DNA of 43,701 nucleotides from an uncultured Sutterella sp. (GTDB taxonomy: Bacteria > Pseudomonadota > Gammaproteobacteria > Burkholderiales > Burkholderiaceae_F): assembly GCA_905194315.1 (NCBI GenBank), contig CAJJRX010000018.1:1-43701 (forward strand). Direction: 5' to 3'. The translations under genes were made by a program, and so were the position numbers. The notes beneath the pieces were generated by a model. It was not told where the DNA came from. It ran no database searches and saw only the letters and a program-made list of their open reading frames with translations. Shown in pieces: positions 23,976 to 32,719 of the stretch. Within the stretch, counting starts at the first letter, position 1; each line of letters begins with the position of its first letter.

Positions 23976-26354
23976 TTACGCTTTGCGGATTTCGACCATA
24001 ATGTTGTGCTGGGCGTTGCCTTTGGCATACGGACTCGGACGGTGTCCGGAGAGCGTATTGATGCAGCCGCCCACGTCAACGAGCCGGCCGTCGATCATCT
24101 GCGGGTTGTACCAGGCACCCTGCGGCATCGTCACCACACCGGGCATCAGACGCGGCGTCACACGGGCGGGCAGACGCACGGTACCGCGGTCGTTGAAGAT
24201 ATAGGTCATATCGCCGTCGGAAATGCCACGCGCGGCCGCATCAACCGGATTCATGTAGATCGCGTCCGGATGCAGGCTGCGCAGTCTCGGCAGGTTGTGG
24301 AACGTCGAGTGGATACGGCCGTGACCGTGGAAGCCGAAGCACTGCAGCGGATACTTCTTCGCCTCGGCGCTGCCCGGCATATCCCAGGTCTGCTGGAAGG
24401 TCGGAATCGGCGTGATCACATCACCCTCAGGCAGCTTCCAGTCCGCGGTTTCACGGGCAAGTTTTTCCGAGTAGATTTCAATCTTTCCTGAGGGCGTCTT
24501 GAGTTTGTTCTTCTCAGGATCGGCACGGAATTTCTCCAGCGCAATCGGATCCTTGCGGTAGTTCCACACAATGGCGCGGCCCGTTTTCCAGAATTCCTCA
24601 AAGGTGGGCATCTGCGGAACCTTCTTGCGGGTTTCCTCGTAGCACCACTTGACCCATTCAAACTGCGTGCGGCCTTCGGTGTACTGCTCTTCAAGGCCGA
24701 GCTCCCGGGCGAGAAGACGGCAGATCTCCCAGGAGGGTTTCTGCTCCCATGCGGGTTCAATCGCCTTCTGAATCGCAAGCAGGCCGGCCACATCACCGTG
24801 ACTGCCGCCGTTGGCGGTGAGGTCATCGGTTTCTGGTCCGAGCGTATCCGGCAGCAGAATGTCCGCGTAGCGCGCCGAAGGCGTCATCATGTTGTCGCAG
24901 ACAACGAGGAACTCGAGTTTGCTCTCATCCTCAAGCACCTTATGCGTCCAGTTGCAGTCGCCATGCTGGTTGATCATGGTGTTGCCGCCGGAATTCAGAA
25001 TCATCTTGATGCCGGTCTTGAGGCGCTCGGCGCCTTTGAGCGCATCGGTCTCGCGGGTCATCTCGCTGCCGCGCACAATAGCGTCCGTCCAGAGATAGAC
25101 CGGAATTGTGGCTTTGACGGGATTGGTACCCACCGGGAGATAGACGGCCGGGAAGGGCGTGTTGCCCTCGTGCTCGCCCGAATTGGTGCCGGGCAGCCCG
25201 ACCTGACCGAGCAGAATCGGTACCATCGCAATGGCGCGGGCGTTGTTTTCGCCGTTGGCGGTGCGCTGCGGGCCCCAGCCCTGCGAGACAAAGAGCGGTT
25301 TCGTTTTGGCCATCTGGTGCGCAAGATGCCGGATCACATCGACCGGAATACCGGTGATGGGCGAGGCCCATTCAGGCGTCTTGGCCACGCCGTCTGGGCC
25401 GTGCCCGAGAATGTAGGACTTGTAGTCGGCGCCTTTGGGAGCAGAGGCGGGCAGCGTTTTCTCGTCGTAACCCACGCAGTAGCGGTCAAGGAACGCCTGA
25501 TCAACCTGGCCCTTCGTGATCCATTCGTAGGCGAGTGCCGAAACGAGTGCGGCATCGGTGCCGGGACGGATCGGAATCCATTCGTCAGCACGCGTCGAGG
25601 CCGTATCGGTAAAGGCCGGATCAATCACGATAATACGGGGACGGTGGCGCGAGAGCGCGGCATCGACCTGGAAACCCTTGCCGCCGCCCGAAGGACGGGT
25701 CACCGAGGGATTGTTCCCGAAGAGTACATAGAGTTCAGCGTTGGCAATCTCAGAGGGGAGCGACGCGGGGCGCCCGCCGTAGGTGAGCGGGAAGGCGGCC
25801 GAGAGCTGCGCATTCGAGTACGAGCCGTAGTACTTGAGGTAGCCGCCCATCAGATTCATCAGACGCCACCAGGCGCGGCGCGAATTCACGAGCGACTGCT
25901 GACCGGAGCAGTACTGCCAGTAGATCGCCTCGTTGCCGTATGTGTCACGGATACGGCGCCATTCACGGGCGATCGTTTTGATGGCCTCGTCCCAGCTGAT
26001 GCGCTCGAATTTGCCTTCACCGCGGCGGCCCACACGTTTCATCGGATACTTGAGACGGTCAGCCGAATAGATGCGCTCACGCATGGAGCGGCCGCGCTGA
26101 CAGGCACGGATCTGACGCGGTCCGAGCGTGTCAGGCTGGCGGTTATCGGTTTCAATGCGGATCACCTGACCGTTTTTGGTGTAGCAGCGAAGCGGACAGC
26201 GCTGCCCGCAGTTGATCACACAGGCGCACCATGTGTACTGGCCGAGATCATCGACAGCCATGGCCACGGCACGCGAGAGCGGGGCGAGCGGAAGACTCGA
26301 GAGCGCGAGCGCTTTGATAAGCGTCCGGCGACTCGTGGAGAAGTTCGGGGTCAT
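23976..26354 (-). CDS. dmsA: DMSO reductase-type molybdopterin catalytic subunit DmsA
   Basis: A 792-aa molybdopterin oxidoreductase. A twin-arginine signal (SRRTLIKALALS, about residues 8-19) sends the folded enzyme to the periplasm. Cysteines C45, C49, C53 and C85 (ACVINCGQRCP, then ACQRGRSMRERIYSADRLKYPMKRVG) fit the FS0 [4Fe-4S] site. YYGSYSNAQ (about 175-183) aligns with the YGDYSSAQ segment of E. coli DmsA that holds the serine ligand of molybdenum. Long identical stretches to E. coli DmsA are visible (EWIPIRPGTDAALV, YCVGYDEKTLPASAPK, GPDGVAKTPEWAS). It reduces DMSO or related S- or N-oxides. AGGAG precedes the ATG. Paralogues with other substrates exist in gut bacteria. Confidence 0.93.
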   Translation of the reverse strand: MTPNFSTSRRTLIKALALSSLPLAPLSRAVAMAVDDLGQYTWCACVINCGQRCPLRCYTKNGQVIRIETDNRQPDTLGPRQIRACQRGRSMRERIYSADRLKYPMKRVGRRGEGKFERISWDEAIKTIAREWRRIRDTYGNEAIYWQYCSGQQSLVNSRRAWWRLMNLMGGYLKYYGSYSNAQLSAAFPLTYGGRPASLPSEIANAELYVLFGNNPSVTRPSGGGKGFQVDAALSRHRPRIIVIDPAFTDTASTRADEWIPIRPGTDAALVSALAYEWITKGQVDQAFLDRYCVGYDEKTLPASAPKGADYKSYILGHGPDGVAKTPEWASPITGIPVDVIRHLAHQMAKTKPLFVSQGWGPQRTANGENNARAIAMVPILLGQVGLPGTNSGEHEGNTPFPAVYLPVGTNPVKATIPVYLWTDAIVRGSEMTRETDALKGAERLKTGIKMILNSGGNTMINQHGDCNWTHKVLEDESKLEFLVVCDNMMTPSARYADILLPDTLGPETDDLTANGGSHGDVAGLLAIQKAIEPAWEQKPSWEICRLLARELGLEEQYTEGRTQFEWVKWCYEETRKKVPQMPTFEEFWKTGRAIVWNYRKDPIALEKFRADPEKNKLKTPSGKIEIYSEKLARETADWKLPEGDVITPIPTFQQTWDMPGSAEAKKYPLQCFGFHGHGRIHSTFHNLPRLRSLHPDAIYMNPVDAAARGISDGDMTYIFNDRGTVRLPARVTPRLMPGVVTMPQGAWYNPQMIDGRLVDVGGCINTLSGHRPSPYAKGNAQHNIMVEIRKA

Positions 26355-26426
26355 AATTTTTTCTCCTGACGGGTTTGTGTTGAACTCACGCTAAAGCTCA
26401 CACCCGAGGGGTTATCAGGCATAGGG

Positions 26427-26443
26427 CTTTACGCGGAGTAAAG
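26427..26443. promoter_or_regulatory. inverted repeat upstream of dmsA
   Basis: CTTTAC (26427-26432) and GTAAAG (26438-26443) flank a 5-bp centre, 72 bp upstream of dmsA. It does not match the FNR consensus TTGAT-N4-ATCAA. It may be an operator for dmsAB. The remaining bases to 26680 hold no gene. Confidence 0.4.
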
Positions 26444-26680
26444 TAATACTACAGAAAAAATGCTCTAAAAAATAGTCCTTTCTGCGATACCATCTACATA
26501 CTTTGGCTAGCACCTATGCATAAATGAGCATATCCCGCTGATTTTTCGCAAATTTCACATAAACCGTATTTTTCCGCTCTCTGTTGCAGGTCTGCAACAC
26601 CCGTGCAGAGGACAGCACGACTCAAGCTGTGCGATGATTAGCGTGTGGGCGCGCCGGGCGCTATTCAATGGAGAGAGACT

Positions 26681-26941
26681 ATGGGAGAGGAGATTTTCAC
26701 GTGGGCGAGAGAGCACTTTGAATTCGTTCTCATCGCGGCCGGCGTGCTGATCCTGATCGGCGTTATTTTTGACTGGAAGTGGATCACGCGCATTCAGTCG
26801 CCTTCCACTCTTACCGCAAGCCGCGCCGTTGCCGAAGGCCTTCACGGGGAGAAAGGACGGCTGCGTTTTGAGCGCTTTATGACGGGTGTAGCCGGCGTGC
26901 TGCTGATTCTGGCGGGCGCGGTTTTCCTCGTTATCGGCTAA
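26681..26941 (+). CDS. small two-helix membrane protein, Imm17-like
   Basis: An 86-aa protein with two hydrophobic helices (FVLIAAGVLILIGVIF, about 15-30; MTGVAGVLLILAGAVFLVIG, about 67-86) around a charged loop. The FDWKW motif right after helix 1 and the closing helix resemble the Imm17 family of predicted immunity proteins for polymorphic toxins. No toxin gene is next to it: dmsA is divergent on the left and cysK convergent on the right. ATG 26681 follows GGAGAG. The family match is from memory of its pattern and is moderate. Confidence 0.6.
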   Translation: MGEEIFTWAREHFEFVLIAAGVLILIGVIFDWKWITRIQSPSTLTASRAVAEGLHGEKGRLRFERFMTGVAGVLLILAGAVFLVIG

Positions 26942-26983
26942 GGCGCCGCCGCTTTTGAGTGTCCGCCGCAAACACACACCAGC

Positions 26984-27018
26984 AAAAAGGCCTGAGATCC
27001 GTTTGAGCCTCAGGCCTT
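26984..27018 (-). terminator. intrinsic terminator of cysK
   Basis: AAGGCCTGAG (26987-26996) pairs perfectly with CTCAGGCCTT (27009-27018); on the minus strand a T run follows. It may also stop transcripts of the convergent small membrane protein. Confidence 0.85.
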
Positions 27019-27083
27019 ACATCACACCGGCGTCCGTAACGTTCCAGCATTCAACCGGACGCAGAGAGATTTTTCAACGTACC

Positions 27084-28013
27084 TCAGTCGGCAAAAAGCC
27101 CCGAGGTGGTGAGATAACGGTCACCGTTATCGGGCAGCAGCACCACGATGGTCCTGCCGGCCATTTCAGGACGGCGGGCGACTTCAATGGCGGCATTGAG
27201 CGCGGCACCCGAGCTCACCCCGACGAGCACGCCCTGGAGACGGGCCATCTGGCGGGTGCGTTCATAGGCGGCATCATTGCCCACTTTCACAATTTCGTCG
27301 TACACCGTCTGATCAAGCGTATCGGGGAGGAAACCCGCGCCGATCCCCTGAAGCTTGTGCGGACCGGGCGCACCGCCGCTCATCACCGGAGAGCCTTCCG
27401 GTTCCACAGCCACCACACGCACGGCAGCCTTCTTTTCCTTGAGGAAGCGGCCCGTGCCCGAGAGCGTGCCGCCCGTGCCGACACCGGCGACAAACACATC
27501 CACGGCACCCTCGGTGTCAGCCCAGATTTCCGGGCCCGTCGTGGCGTAGTGCACCGCGGGGTTGGCCGGATTGACAAACTGACCGGGGATAAAGGCGCCG
27601 GGAATCTCGTCTGCGAGCGCCTGCGCCTTGGCAATAGCCCCCTTCATCCCTTTGGCGCCTTCAGTGAGCACAAGCTCGGCACCATAGGCCTTCAGAATGT
27701 TGCGCCGCTCCACGCTCATCGTCTCGGGCATGGTGAGGATGATGCGGTAACCGCGCGCGGCCGCCACCATCGCAAGACCGATACCCGTGTTGCCGGAGGT
27801 GGGCTCAATGATGACGGAGCCCGCTTTGAGCACACCGCGCTTTTCAGCGTCGCTCACCATGGCGAGCGCAATACGGTCCTTCACGGAACCGGCGGGATTG
27901 AAGTATTCGAGTTTGGCAACGAGTTTTGCCTGGAGACCTTCCGCTTTTTCAAGCGCATGAAGGCGAAGGAGGGGGGTATGACCGATCAGATCGGTGACGT
28001 TTTCATGAATCAT
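27084..28013 (-). CDS. cysK: cysteine synthase A (O-acetylserine sulfhydrylase)
   Basis: A 309-aa PLP enzyme that makes cysteine from O-acetylserine and sulfide. The PLP lysine is K45 in NPAGSVKDR; the substrate loop is PTSGNTGIGLA (about 71-81); GVGTGGTLSGTGRFLKE is the phosphate-binding glycine loop; and GVLVGVSSGAALNAA follows. ATG 28013 has AGGAG just upstream; a start at 28052 would add 13 residues without a family counterpart. Length is normal for CysK. It is a single-gene transcript from the promoter at 28161. Confidence 0.93.
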   Translation of the reverse strand: MIHENVTDLIGHTPLLRLHALEKAEGLQAKLVAKLEYFNPAGSVKDRIALAMVSDAEKRGVLKAGSVIIEPTSGNTGIGLAMVAAARGYRIILTMPETMSVERRNILKAYGAELVLTEGAKGMKGAIAKAQALADEIPGAFIPGQFVNPANPAVHYATTGPEIWADTEGAVDVFVAGVGTGGTLSGTGRFLKEKKAAVRVVAVEPEGSPVMSGGAPGPHKLQGIGAGFLPDTLDQTVYDEIVKVGNDAAYERTRQMARLQGVLVGVSSGAALNAAIEVARRPEMAGRTIVVLLPDNGDRYLTTSGLFAD

Positions 28014-28130
28014 TTCTACTCCTGACGGTACAGTCCCGAAAACGACGGGCATCGTGTACCGGAAAAACCAGCTCGATTTGCCTCTGTGAGGGCAGTCGCC
28101 ACCCGGCGGCCGCCGGCAAAGAGCCTGAAA

Positions 28131-28157
28131 ATTACCTGAGTATTTTTGTCAGGTAAT
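28131..28157. promoter_or_regulatory. 9-bp inverted repeat over the cysK transcription start
   Basis: ATTACCTGA (28131-28139) and TCAGGTAAT (28149-28157) are separated by 9 bp. The predicted cysK start (about 28154) falls inside the right arm, which is a typical repressor position. A second palindrome CGTGACA-AC-TGTCACG lies at 28219-28234, upstream of the -35. Confidence 0.5.
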
Positions 28158-28160
28158 CTG

Positions 28161-28190
28161 ATCTTACGCTCAGGGTTTCTACTATGTCAA
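28161..28190 (-). promoter_or_regulatory. sigma-70-type promoter of cysK
   Basis: On the minus strand a consensus TTGACA (28190-28185) is followed after 18 bp by TAAGAT (28166-28161). Confidence 0.6.
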
Positions 28191-28351
28191 AGACCGTTTG
28201 TAACAAAATCTGTCCTTTCGTGACAACTGTCACGGCCGCTGATGACACACTCTGAGGGAAGGCTTTTCTTTTTTGAGCGGAAACGACGGATTTTAGGCTA
28301 CACTTTGCGCAGGCAGCCACGCTCGGACAGACAAAAGAAGAGGCAACCACC

Positions 28352-29170
28352 ATGCCGGACTGGGACAATCTGATTTATGCATTTTCGCTCGCACTCTTTG
28401 CCGGCCTTTCGACCGGCATCGGCAGTGCGCTCGCGCTCATGACAAAGCGCACCAACACGAAATTTCTCTCGGTGATGCTCGGTTTTTCCGCCGGCGTGAT
28501 GCTTTATGTGAGTTTTGTGGAGATTTTTGCCCAGGCCCGTGAAGTGCTCTCGGCCGCGCATGGCGCAAAGACCGGCACCGCGCTCACGGTGCTCGGCTTT
28601 TTCACCGGCATTTTTGTCATTGCGCTCATCGACCGTCTCATTCCTGATGAAGGCAACCCGCATGAGATCCACAATGTCGAGGAGCTCAGCGAAGAGGTGA
28701 GGGCGGCGCAGAAAAACAAAAGCCTCATGCGCATGGGGCTTTTTACCGGGCTGGCGATTGCAATCCACAATTTCCCCGAAGGGCTGGCGACGCTGACGGC
28801 CTCCCTTGCCAATCCCGAGCTCGGTCTGCCGATTGCCATCGCGATTGCGATTCACAATATCCCCGAGGGCATTGCTGTGGCCGTGCCCGTGTATTTTGCC
28901 ACCGGCGACCGGCGCCGCGCCTTTACGCTCTCGTTTCTCTCGGGGCTGGCCGAACCGGTGGGCGCGCTGGTGGGATTTCTTCTCATCATGCCGTTTTTCA
29001 ACGAGTCGGTCTTCGGCTTCACGTTTGCCGCCGTCGCCGGCATCATGGTCTTTATCAGCCTTGACGAGCTGCTGCCCTCGGCCGAGGCCTACGGTGAGCA
29101 CCACCTCTCGATTTACGGTCTGGTGGCCGGCATGGGCGTGATGGCCGCAAGCCTTCTGCTGCTGGGCTAG
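28352..29170 (+). CDS. zupT: ZIP-family metal transporter, ZupT-like
   Basis: A 272-aa membrane protein with eight hydrophobic segments and the two metal-binding ZIP motifs HNFPEGLAT and HNIPEGIAV, spaced as in ZupT. N-terminal AFSLALFAGLSTGIGSALAL and internal GFSAGVMLYVSFVEIF are also typical. E. coli ZupT imports zinc and other divalent metals into the cytoplasm. The ATG at 28352 follows AGAGG. Its TAG stop overlaps the stop of the convergent glycosylase gene. Confidence 0.9.
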   Translation: MPDWDNLIYAFSLALFAGLSTGIGSALALMTKRTNTKFLSVMLGFSAGVMLYVSFVEIFAQAREVLSAAHGAKTGTALTVLGFFTGIFVIALIDRLIPDEGNPHEIHNVEELSEEVRAAQKNKSLMRMGLFTGLAIAIHNFPEGLATLTASLANPELGLPIAIAIAIHNIPEGIAVAVPVYFATGDRRRAFTLSFLSGLAEPVGALVGFLLIMPFFNESVFGFTFAAVAGIMVFISLDELLPSAEAYGEHHLSIYGLVAGMGVMAASLLLLG

Positions 29171-29988
29171 GACGGGCTGCCTGCCGCGGCATTGATCTGC
29201 GCGCGGTGCGTGATCGCCCAGTGAAAGACATACTGCTGATAGAGTCCTGCGAGCGGCGAATCCATCCAGGCCGGCCGTCTGCCGCCGTAGGCAGCGCGGA
29301 AAATTTTGAGCATCCATGTATCCACCGGCGCCACCTCCAGGCGGGCGTACCCGAACAGCGCCACGCAGCTCGCGACCTTGATGCCGACGCCCGGGAGCGT
29401 CTGCAGTGCCTCAAGAAGTGCCGGCGTTGCCAGAGCGCGCCAGTCCTCCGGTGAGCTGACCATGCGCTCAATTGCCGCCTTCACATACACATCCCGGTAG
29501 CCCAGTCCCATCGCCCGCAGATCCGTCGCACTCAGGTGCCGCAGACGGCGCGGCTCGGGGAAGCCTCTGAGCCCGGCACCGATACGCACCCCGTGAGCGC
29601 AGAGCCGCTCAACGGCCTGAGCGATCGCCGGAATGCTTTTGCGCTGAGAAATGATAAACGTCACGAGCATCTCCCACGGGTCCTGCCGCAGGATCCGCAG
29701 GCCGCGGGCGGCAGCCGCAGCGGTGCGCAGAAACGTATCCTCTTCGGGAATCGCGGCGCGCAGCGCCCGGTAGTTGCGCCCGAGATCGAAATAGGGCAGC
29801 CAGAGTGTCTCCCACTCCTGCGCTGAGGCACTCACCCGAAAGTCTCCTGCGCCAAGCTCGCGGATTTTCACCGCGCGCCGTCCGGTGACAAAACGCCAGA
29901 GGCCGGGCGAGAGTTCGCGCGCACGAAAGCACTGCCCGGAGTTGGCCATGAGCGCCGGCGAAAAATCGTCATCAATGTGAATATCCAT
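29167..29988 (-). CDS. OGG/AlkA-type DNA glycosylase (HhH-GPD)
   Basis: A 273-aa base-excision repair enzyme. The helix-hairpin-helix LPGVGIKVASCVALFG (about 198-213) contains K204 at the position of the catalytic lysine of OGG1, and D223 in PVDTW is the conserved aspartate. The N-terminal part (GQCFRARELSPGLWRFVTG) resembles the OGG_N domain. The lysine suggests a bifunctional glycosylase/AP lyase acting on 8-oxoguanine, more like OGG1 than monofunctional AlkA. ATG 29988 follows AAAGG; a frame back to 30117 has no matching family region. Confidence 0.85.
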   Translation of the reverse strand: MDIHIDDDFSPALMANSGQCFRARELSPGLWRFVTGRRAVKIRELGAGDFRVSASAQEWETLWLPYFDLGRNYRALRAAIPEEDTFLRTAAAAARGLRILRQDPWEMLVTFIISQRKSIPAIAQAVERLCAHGVRIGAGLRGFPEPRRLRHLSATDLRAMGLGYRDVYVKAAIERMVSSPEDWRALATPALLEALQTLPGVGIKVASCVALFGYARLEVAPVDTWMLKIFRAAYGGRRPAWMDSPLAGLYQQYVFHWAITHRAQINAAAGSPS

Positions 29989-30369
29989 GCCTTTGCGGAA
30001 CCTGCAGAAAAATATCAGCAAAAAGCATACACCAGCACAGCGAGGACTGCCGGCGCTCTCAGAGAAGACTGTGCAGCGGCGGTTGCGCATTTCCGGCCGC
30101 ACGTACTGACCGCGCAAATACCTGCCGCGCCGGCGTGATTATTTACGCACCATGTTAATTTTTACCCGAACTACGGGTAAATCCTAACTGAAACCTCTCC
30201 AGCTTACTGGCACAATAAATCACGACTTTCTGTGCCGGAAAAAAGCTGTGAAAATTGCTGACACTGCAGTTTAACGCCGCTCTAAAGATGCCGCTTTTCT
30301 GCGACCTTCCGGCTCTATCTGGTGCAGAATATCCGCATCGGTTTTACGTTTTTGTCTTCAGACCACACC
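29989..30369. other. spacer with an inverted repeat upstream of the HTH gene
   Basis: No gene is seen. TTTACCCG (30161-30168) and CGGGTAAA (30174-30181) form a perfect inverted repeat with a 5-bp centre, about 190 bp upstream of the HTH protein start; it could be an operator. Confidence 0.45.
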
Positions 30370-31128
30370 ATGCTTACCAGCAAAGAGATCTACAGGATTT
30401 ACGCACTATTTGCCAACGGGAAGACGATACGCCAGATCTCCGAGATGACCGGCTATTCCCGCGCAACCGTGTCCCGCCATGTCAGGGAAGGGGGCACGGA
30501 GGAGACGCGCACGAAACACAAAACCCTCGAGCCGCACCGGGAATTCATCGTCCGGGCTTTTTTCGCTTCTGACGGCAACTGCCACGTCGTTCAGGCGCTT
30601 CTGGAAAAAGAGAGGAATGTCCGCGTCTCGACCCGCACGATCCGGCGCTTCTGCGAGGAGTTCCGTCCCGAACTTGAACGCGTGCGCCGCATGGCCGAAG
30701 AGCGCTATGAGGCGTACCTGGATACGATCACGCGCTCGGGCAAGCCCGTCAGTGCCGCGCAGCAGGAGGTGATCCGTCAGCTCTCGCTCAAAGGGTATCA
30801 GCCCGCCGAGATCAGCCGCACCACCGGCCACAGTCTCAATACGGTGAAAAAATATCTCGGGCTCGAAGGGCCGCGCGAGGATAGTCCCGCGCGTCTGCTC
30901 GCCCGCTACCGCGACTGGCTTCTCCCGGAACTCGTCCGTGTCAACGGCAACTTTGCCGAACTCTACCGCCGCTTTACGGCCACGTTCGGGGTGCAGGTCA
31001 ATATGCGAAGCTTCCGCCGGCATGTGATGGCCTACCGCGAGGAGGCGTACGCGCAAAACGAGGCCCGCTATCTCGCAGAGCAGAAAAAGCGCCTTGCCGA
31101 AAAGGCAAAGCGCGAAAAGACAGAATAG
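30370..31128 (+). CDS. protein with four HTH modules (duplicated pair), transposase-like DNA-binding part
   Basis: A 252-aa basic protein. Residues 17-41 (GKTIRQISEMTGYSRATVSRHVREG) and 142-167 (GYQPAEISRTTGHSLNTVKKYLGLEG) are aligned HTH copies. Residues 59-98 and 182-222 are aligned copies of a second module with the pattern NGN/DGN ... VxVxxRxxRR. The order is A-B-A-B, so the gene looks internally duplicated. The HTH type resembles the N-terminal DNA-binding part of IS21 IstA or Mu-like transposases, but no DDE catalytic domain follows. A Lys/Glu-rich helix ends the protein. ATG 30370 lacks a clear Shine-Dalgarno site; a GTG at 30322 is the alternative. A domesticated transposase fragment or a regulator; function unknown. 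Confidence 0.65.
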   Translation: MLTSKEIYRIYALFANGKTIRQISEMTGYSRATVSRHVREGGTEETRTKHKTLEPHREFIVRAFFASDGNCHVVQALLEKERNVRVSTRTIRRFCEEFRPELERVRRMAEERYEAYLDTITRSGKPVSAAQQEVIRQLSLKGYQPAEISRTTGHSLNTVKKYLGLEGPREDSPARLLARYRDWLLPELVRVNGNFAELYRRFTATFGVQVNMRSFRRHVMAYREEAYAQNEARYLAEQKKRLAEKAKREKTE

Positions 31129-31158
31129 AGCCGGGGCAGGGCAGCGGTGCCGGCCGGC

Positions 31159-32271
31159 TTACGGCACAAACACGATCGTTTTCACGAATGTCACCTTCAC
31201 GGGAATGCCGCCGAGCCTGACCGGTTCAAAGCGCATACCGGCAATCGCTTTTTCAGCCTCCTCGTTGAAGTCAAGCGGCGGTGTGCCGCGGCTGATCACC
31301 CGCGTGCGGATCACCTCGCCGGTCTCGCCCACCACGAACTCCACCTTCACGCGCACCGTTTTCGCGTATCCCATCGAGCGGGCCCGTCTCGGGTAGCGCG
31401 GCTCGGCATCCCGCAGAATCGTAAAGCGAAGCGATCCTTTTCCGGTCGCGCGGTACGTGCCGTCACCGTTTGCCACAAGCGAAGCGTCGCCCACGCCTTC
31501 GGAGCGCTTTTTCAGTCCTTCACCGGCGCCGGGCAGCGCAGCTGCGCCAGACGCCTCACCCCGTGCCGTGCCGGCCTTCGTTTCTGCGGCACCAGCTGCG
31601 CCCCTGGCATTCTCAGTGCTCCTGCCCGCAGCAGATGACGCCTCTGCGGCGTGAGTTCTTTGAGGAGCCTTCGTCACCGTCTCTGCCGGTGCCGGCTTCG
31701 CCGGCGTTTCCGTCCTCTGCGTCTTTACCGGCTTTTCCGCTTCCTTCACGGGTTTCCTCACGGGTTTCCTCGCCGGTTTCTTCTCCGGCACAGTCTCCTT
31801 CACGCGCGCCGTCGGCGTGCTCAGTGCTGTGGCATCGGGCTGCTCAGGAGGCTCTGCCGAGGGCGCTTTATCAGGATGTCTCTCTGGCATCTTCACGGGC
31901 GGCGGGGCCGGCGGTTCTGCCTCTTGCACCGGTTCGGGAGCCGCGCTCTCAGGGATACTGTCGGGCAGAGACTCAGACGCCGCCGGCAGCTTTTCGGCAG
32001 CGTCGCCCCCTGCGGAGGCGGCATCGGGCGAATTCTTTCCCGTTTCGACCCCGTACGGGATATTTTCGACTGTGCTGCCAGCCATCCCGCCGTCGCCCAG
32101 CAGCACCACCATTTCGGAGGCGCCGCCAGCGGCGGCTGTGCCGCCCGCGCGCAGACTCAGGAGTGCCGAGAGTGCCAGAAAGAGTCCCGCGTGAATCAGT
32201 GCGGCGGTGATCAGCGGAACCGAAAGTGCCCGCCCGGCAGCGCTCGGCATGCCGTCGTTAACGCGCATCAT
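31159..32271 (-). CDS. tonB: TonB energy transducer
   Basis: A 370-aa protein: one N-terminal membrane helix (VPLITAALIHAGLFLALSALLSL), a long Pro/Lys/Glu/Ala-rich periplasmic spacer (about 90-270), and a TonB C-terminal domain (EPRYPRRARSMGYAKTVRVKVEFVVG to PVKVTFVKTIVFVP) that contacts the TonB box of receptors. GGGGAGAG lies 7 nt before ATG 32271. It overlaps exbD by 14 bp. It delivers proton-motive energy from ExbBD to the receptor encoded upstream. Confidence 0.9.
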   Translation of the reverse strand: MMRVNDGMPSAAGRALSVPLITAALIHAGLFLALSALLSLRAGGTAAAGGASEMVVLLGDGGMAGSTVENIPYGVETGKNSPDAASAGGDAAEKLPAASESLPDSIPESAAPEPVQEAEPPAPPPVKMPERHPDKAPSAEPPEQPDATALSTPTARVKETVPEKKPARKPVRKPVKEAEKPVKTQRTETPAKPAPAETVTKAPQRTHAAEASSAAGRSTENARGAAGAAETKAGTARGEASGAAALPGAGEGLKKRSEGVGDASLVANGDGTYRATGKGSLRFTILRDAEPRYPRRARSMGYAKTVRVKVEFVVGETGEVIRTRVISRGTPPLDFNEEAEKAIAGMRFEPVRLGGIPVKVTFVKTIVFVP

Positions 32272-32704
32272 CAGAGTTCTCTCCCCGGGCGGCACTTTGC
32301 ACCGGCGGTTTTGCCGCCACGCTCACCCGGGTGATGCCGGCGGCGCGGATGGCGTCCATCACTTCAATCACCGAGCCGTATCCCGCGGCACGGTCTCCGC
32401 GCAGTACAACGCTCAGTGCGCTGTTGCGGCGGTAGGCATCACTGAGCCGTGCGGTGAGTTCCGCTTCGCTCACCGGCTCGTCCTCGAGGTAGACGGTCCC
32501 CGTGGCGCTCACCGCCACGGCGAGCATGCGCTCCTCGGGCGTCACCGCGGAGGAGAGCGTCGGAAGTGTGACCGGCATGGTCTTCTGAACGACCATGTTG
32601 AGCATATTCATCATAAAAAAGACGAGCAGAAAAAAGATGATATCGATCATCGGGATAATCATCAGCACCGGCGTCTTTTTCTCCTTGTGGTTGATGAGCC
32701 GCAT
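32258..32704 (-). CDS. exbD: ExbD biopolymer transport protein
   Basis: A 148-aa inner-membrane protein with one N-terminal helix (MIIPMIDIIFFLLVFFMMNML) containing the essential aspartate D21, and a periplasmic domain ending in a VIEVMDAIRAAGITRVSVA strand. It lies 15 bp after exbB, with AGGAG before the ATG, and overlaps tonB. Confidence 0.92.
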   Translation of the reverse strand: MRLINHKEKKTPVLMIIPMIDIIFFLLVFFMMNMLNMVVQKTMPVTLPTLSSAVTPEERMLAVAVSATGTVYLEDEPVSEAELTARLSDAYRRNSALSVVLRGDRAAGYGSVIEVMDAIRAAGITRVSVAAKPPVQSAARGENSDDAR

Positions 32705-32719
32705 TGAGCCTTCTCCTTT

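Noticed and set aside
24798..26369. 523-codon open frame antisense to dmsA
   Set aside because: DmsA homology over the full length leaves no doubt; the antisense product has no family resemblance.
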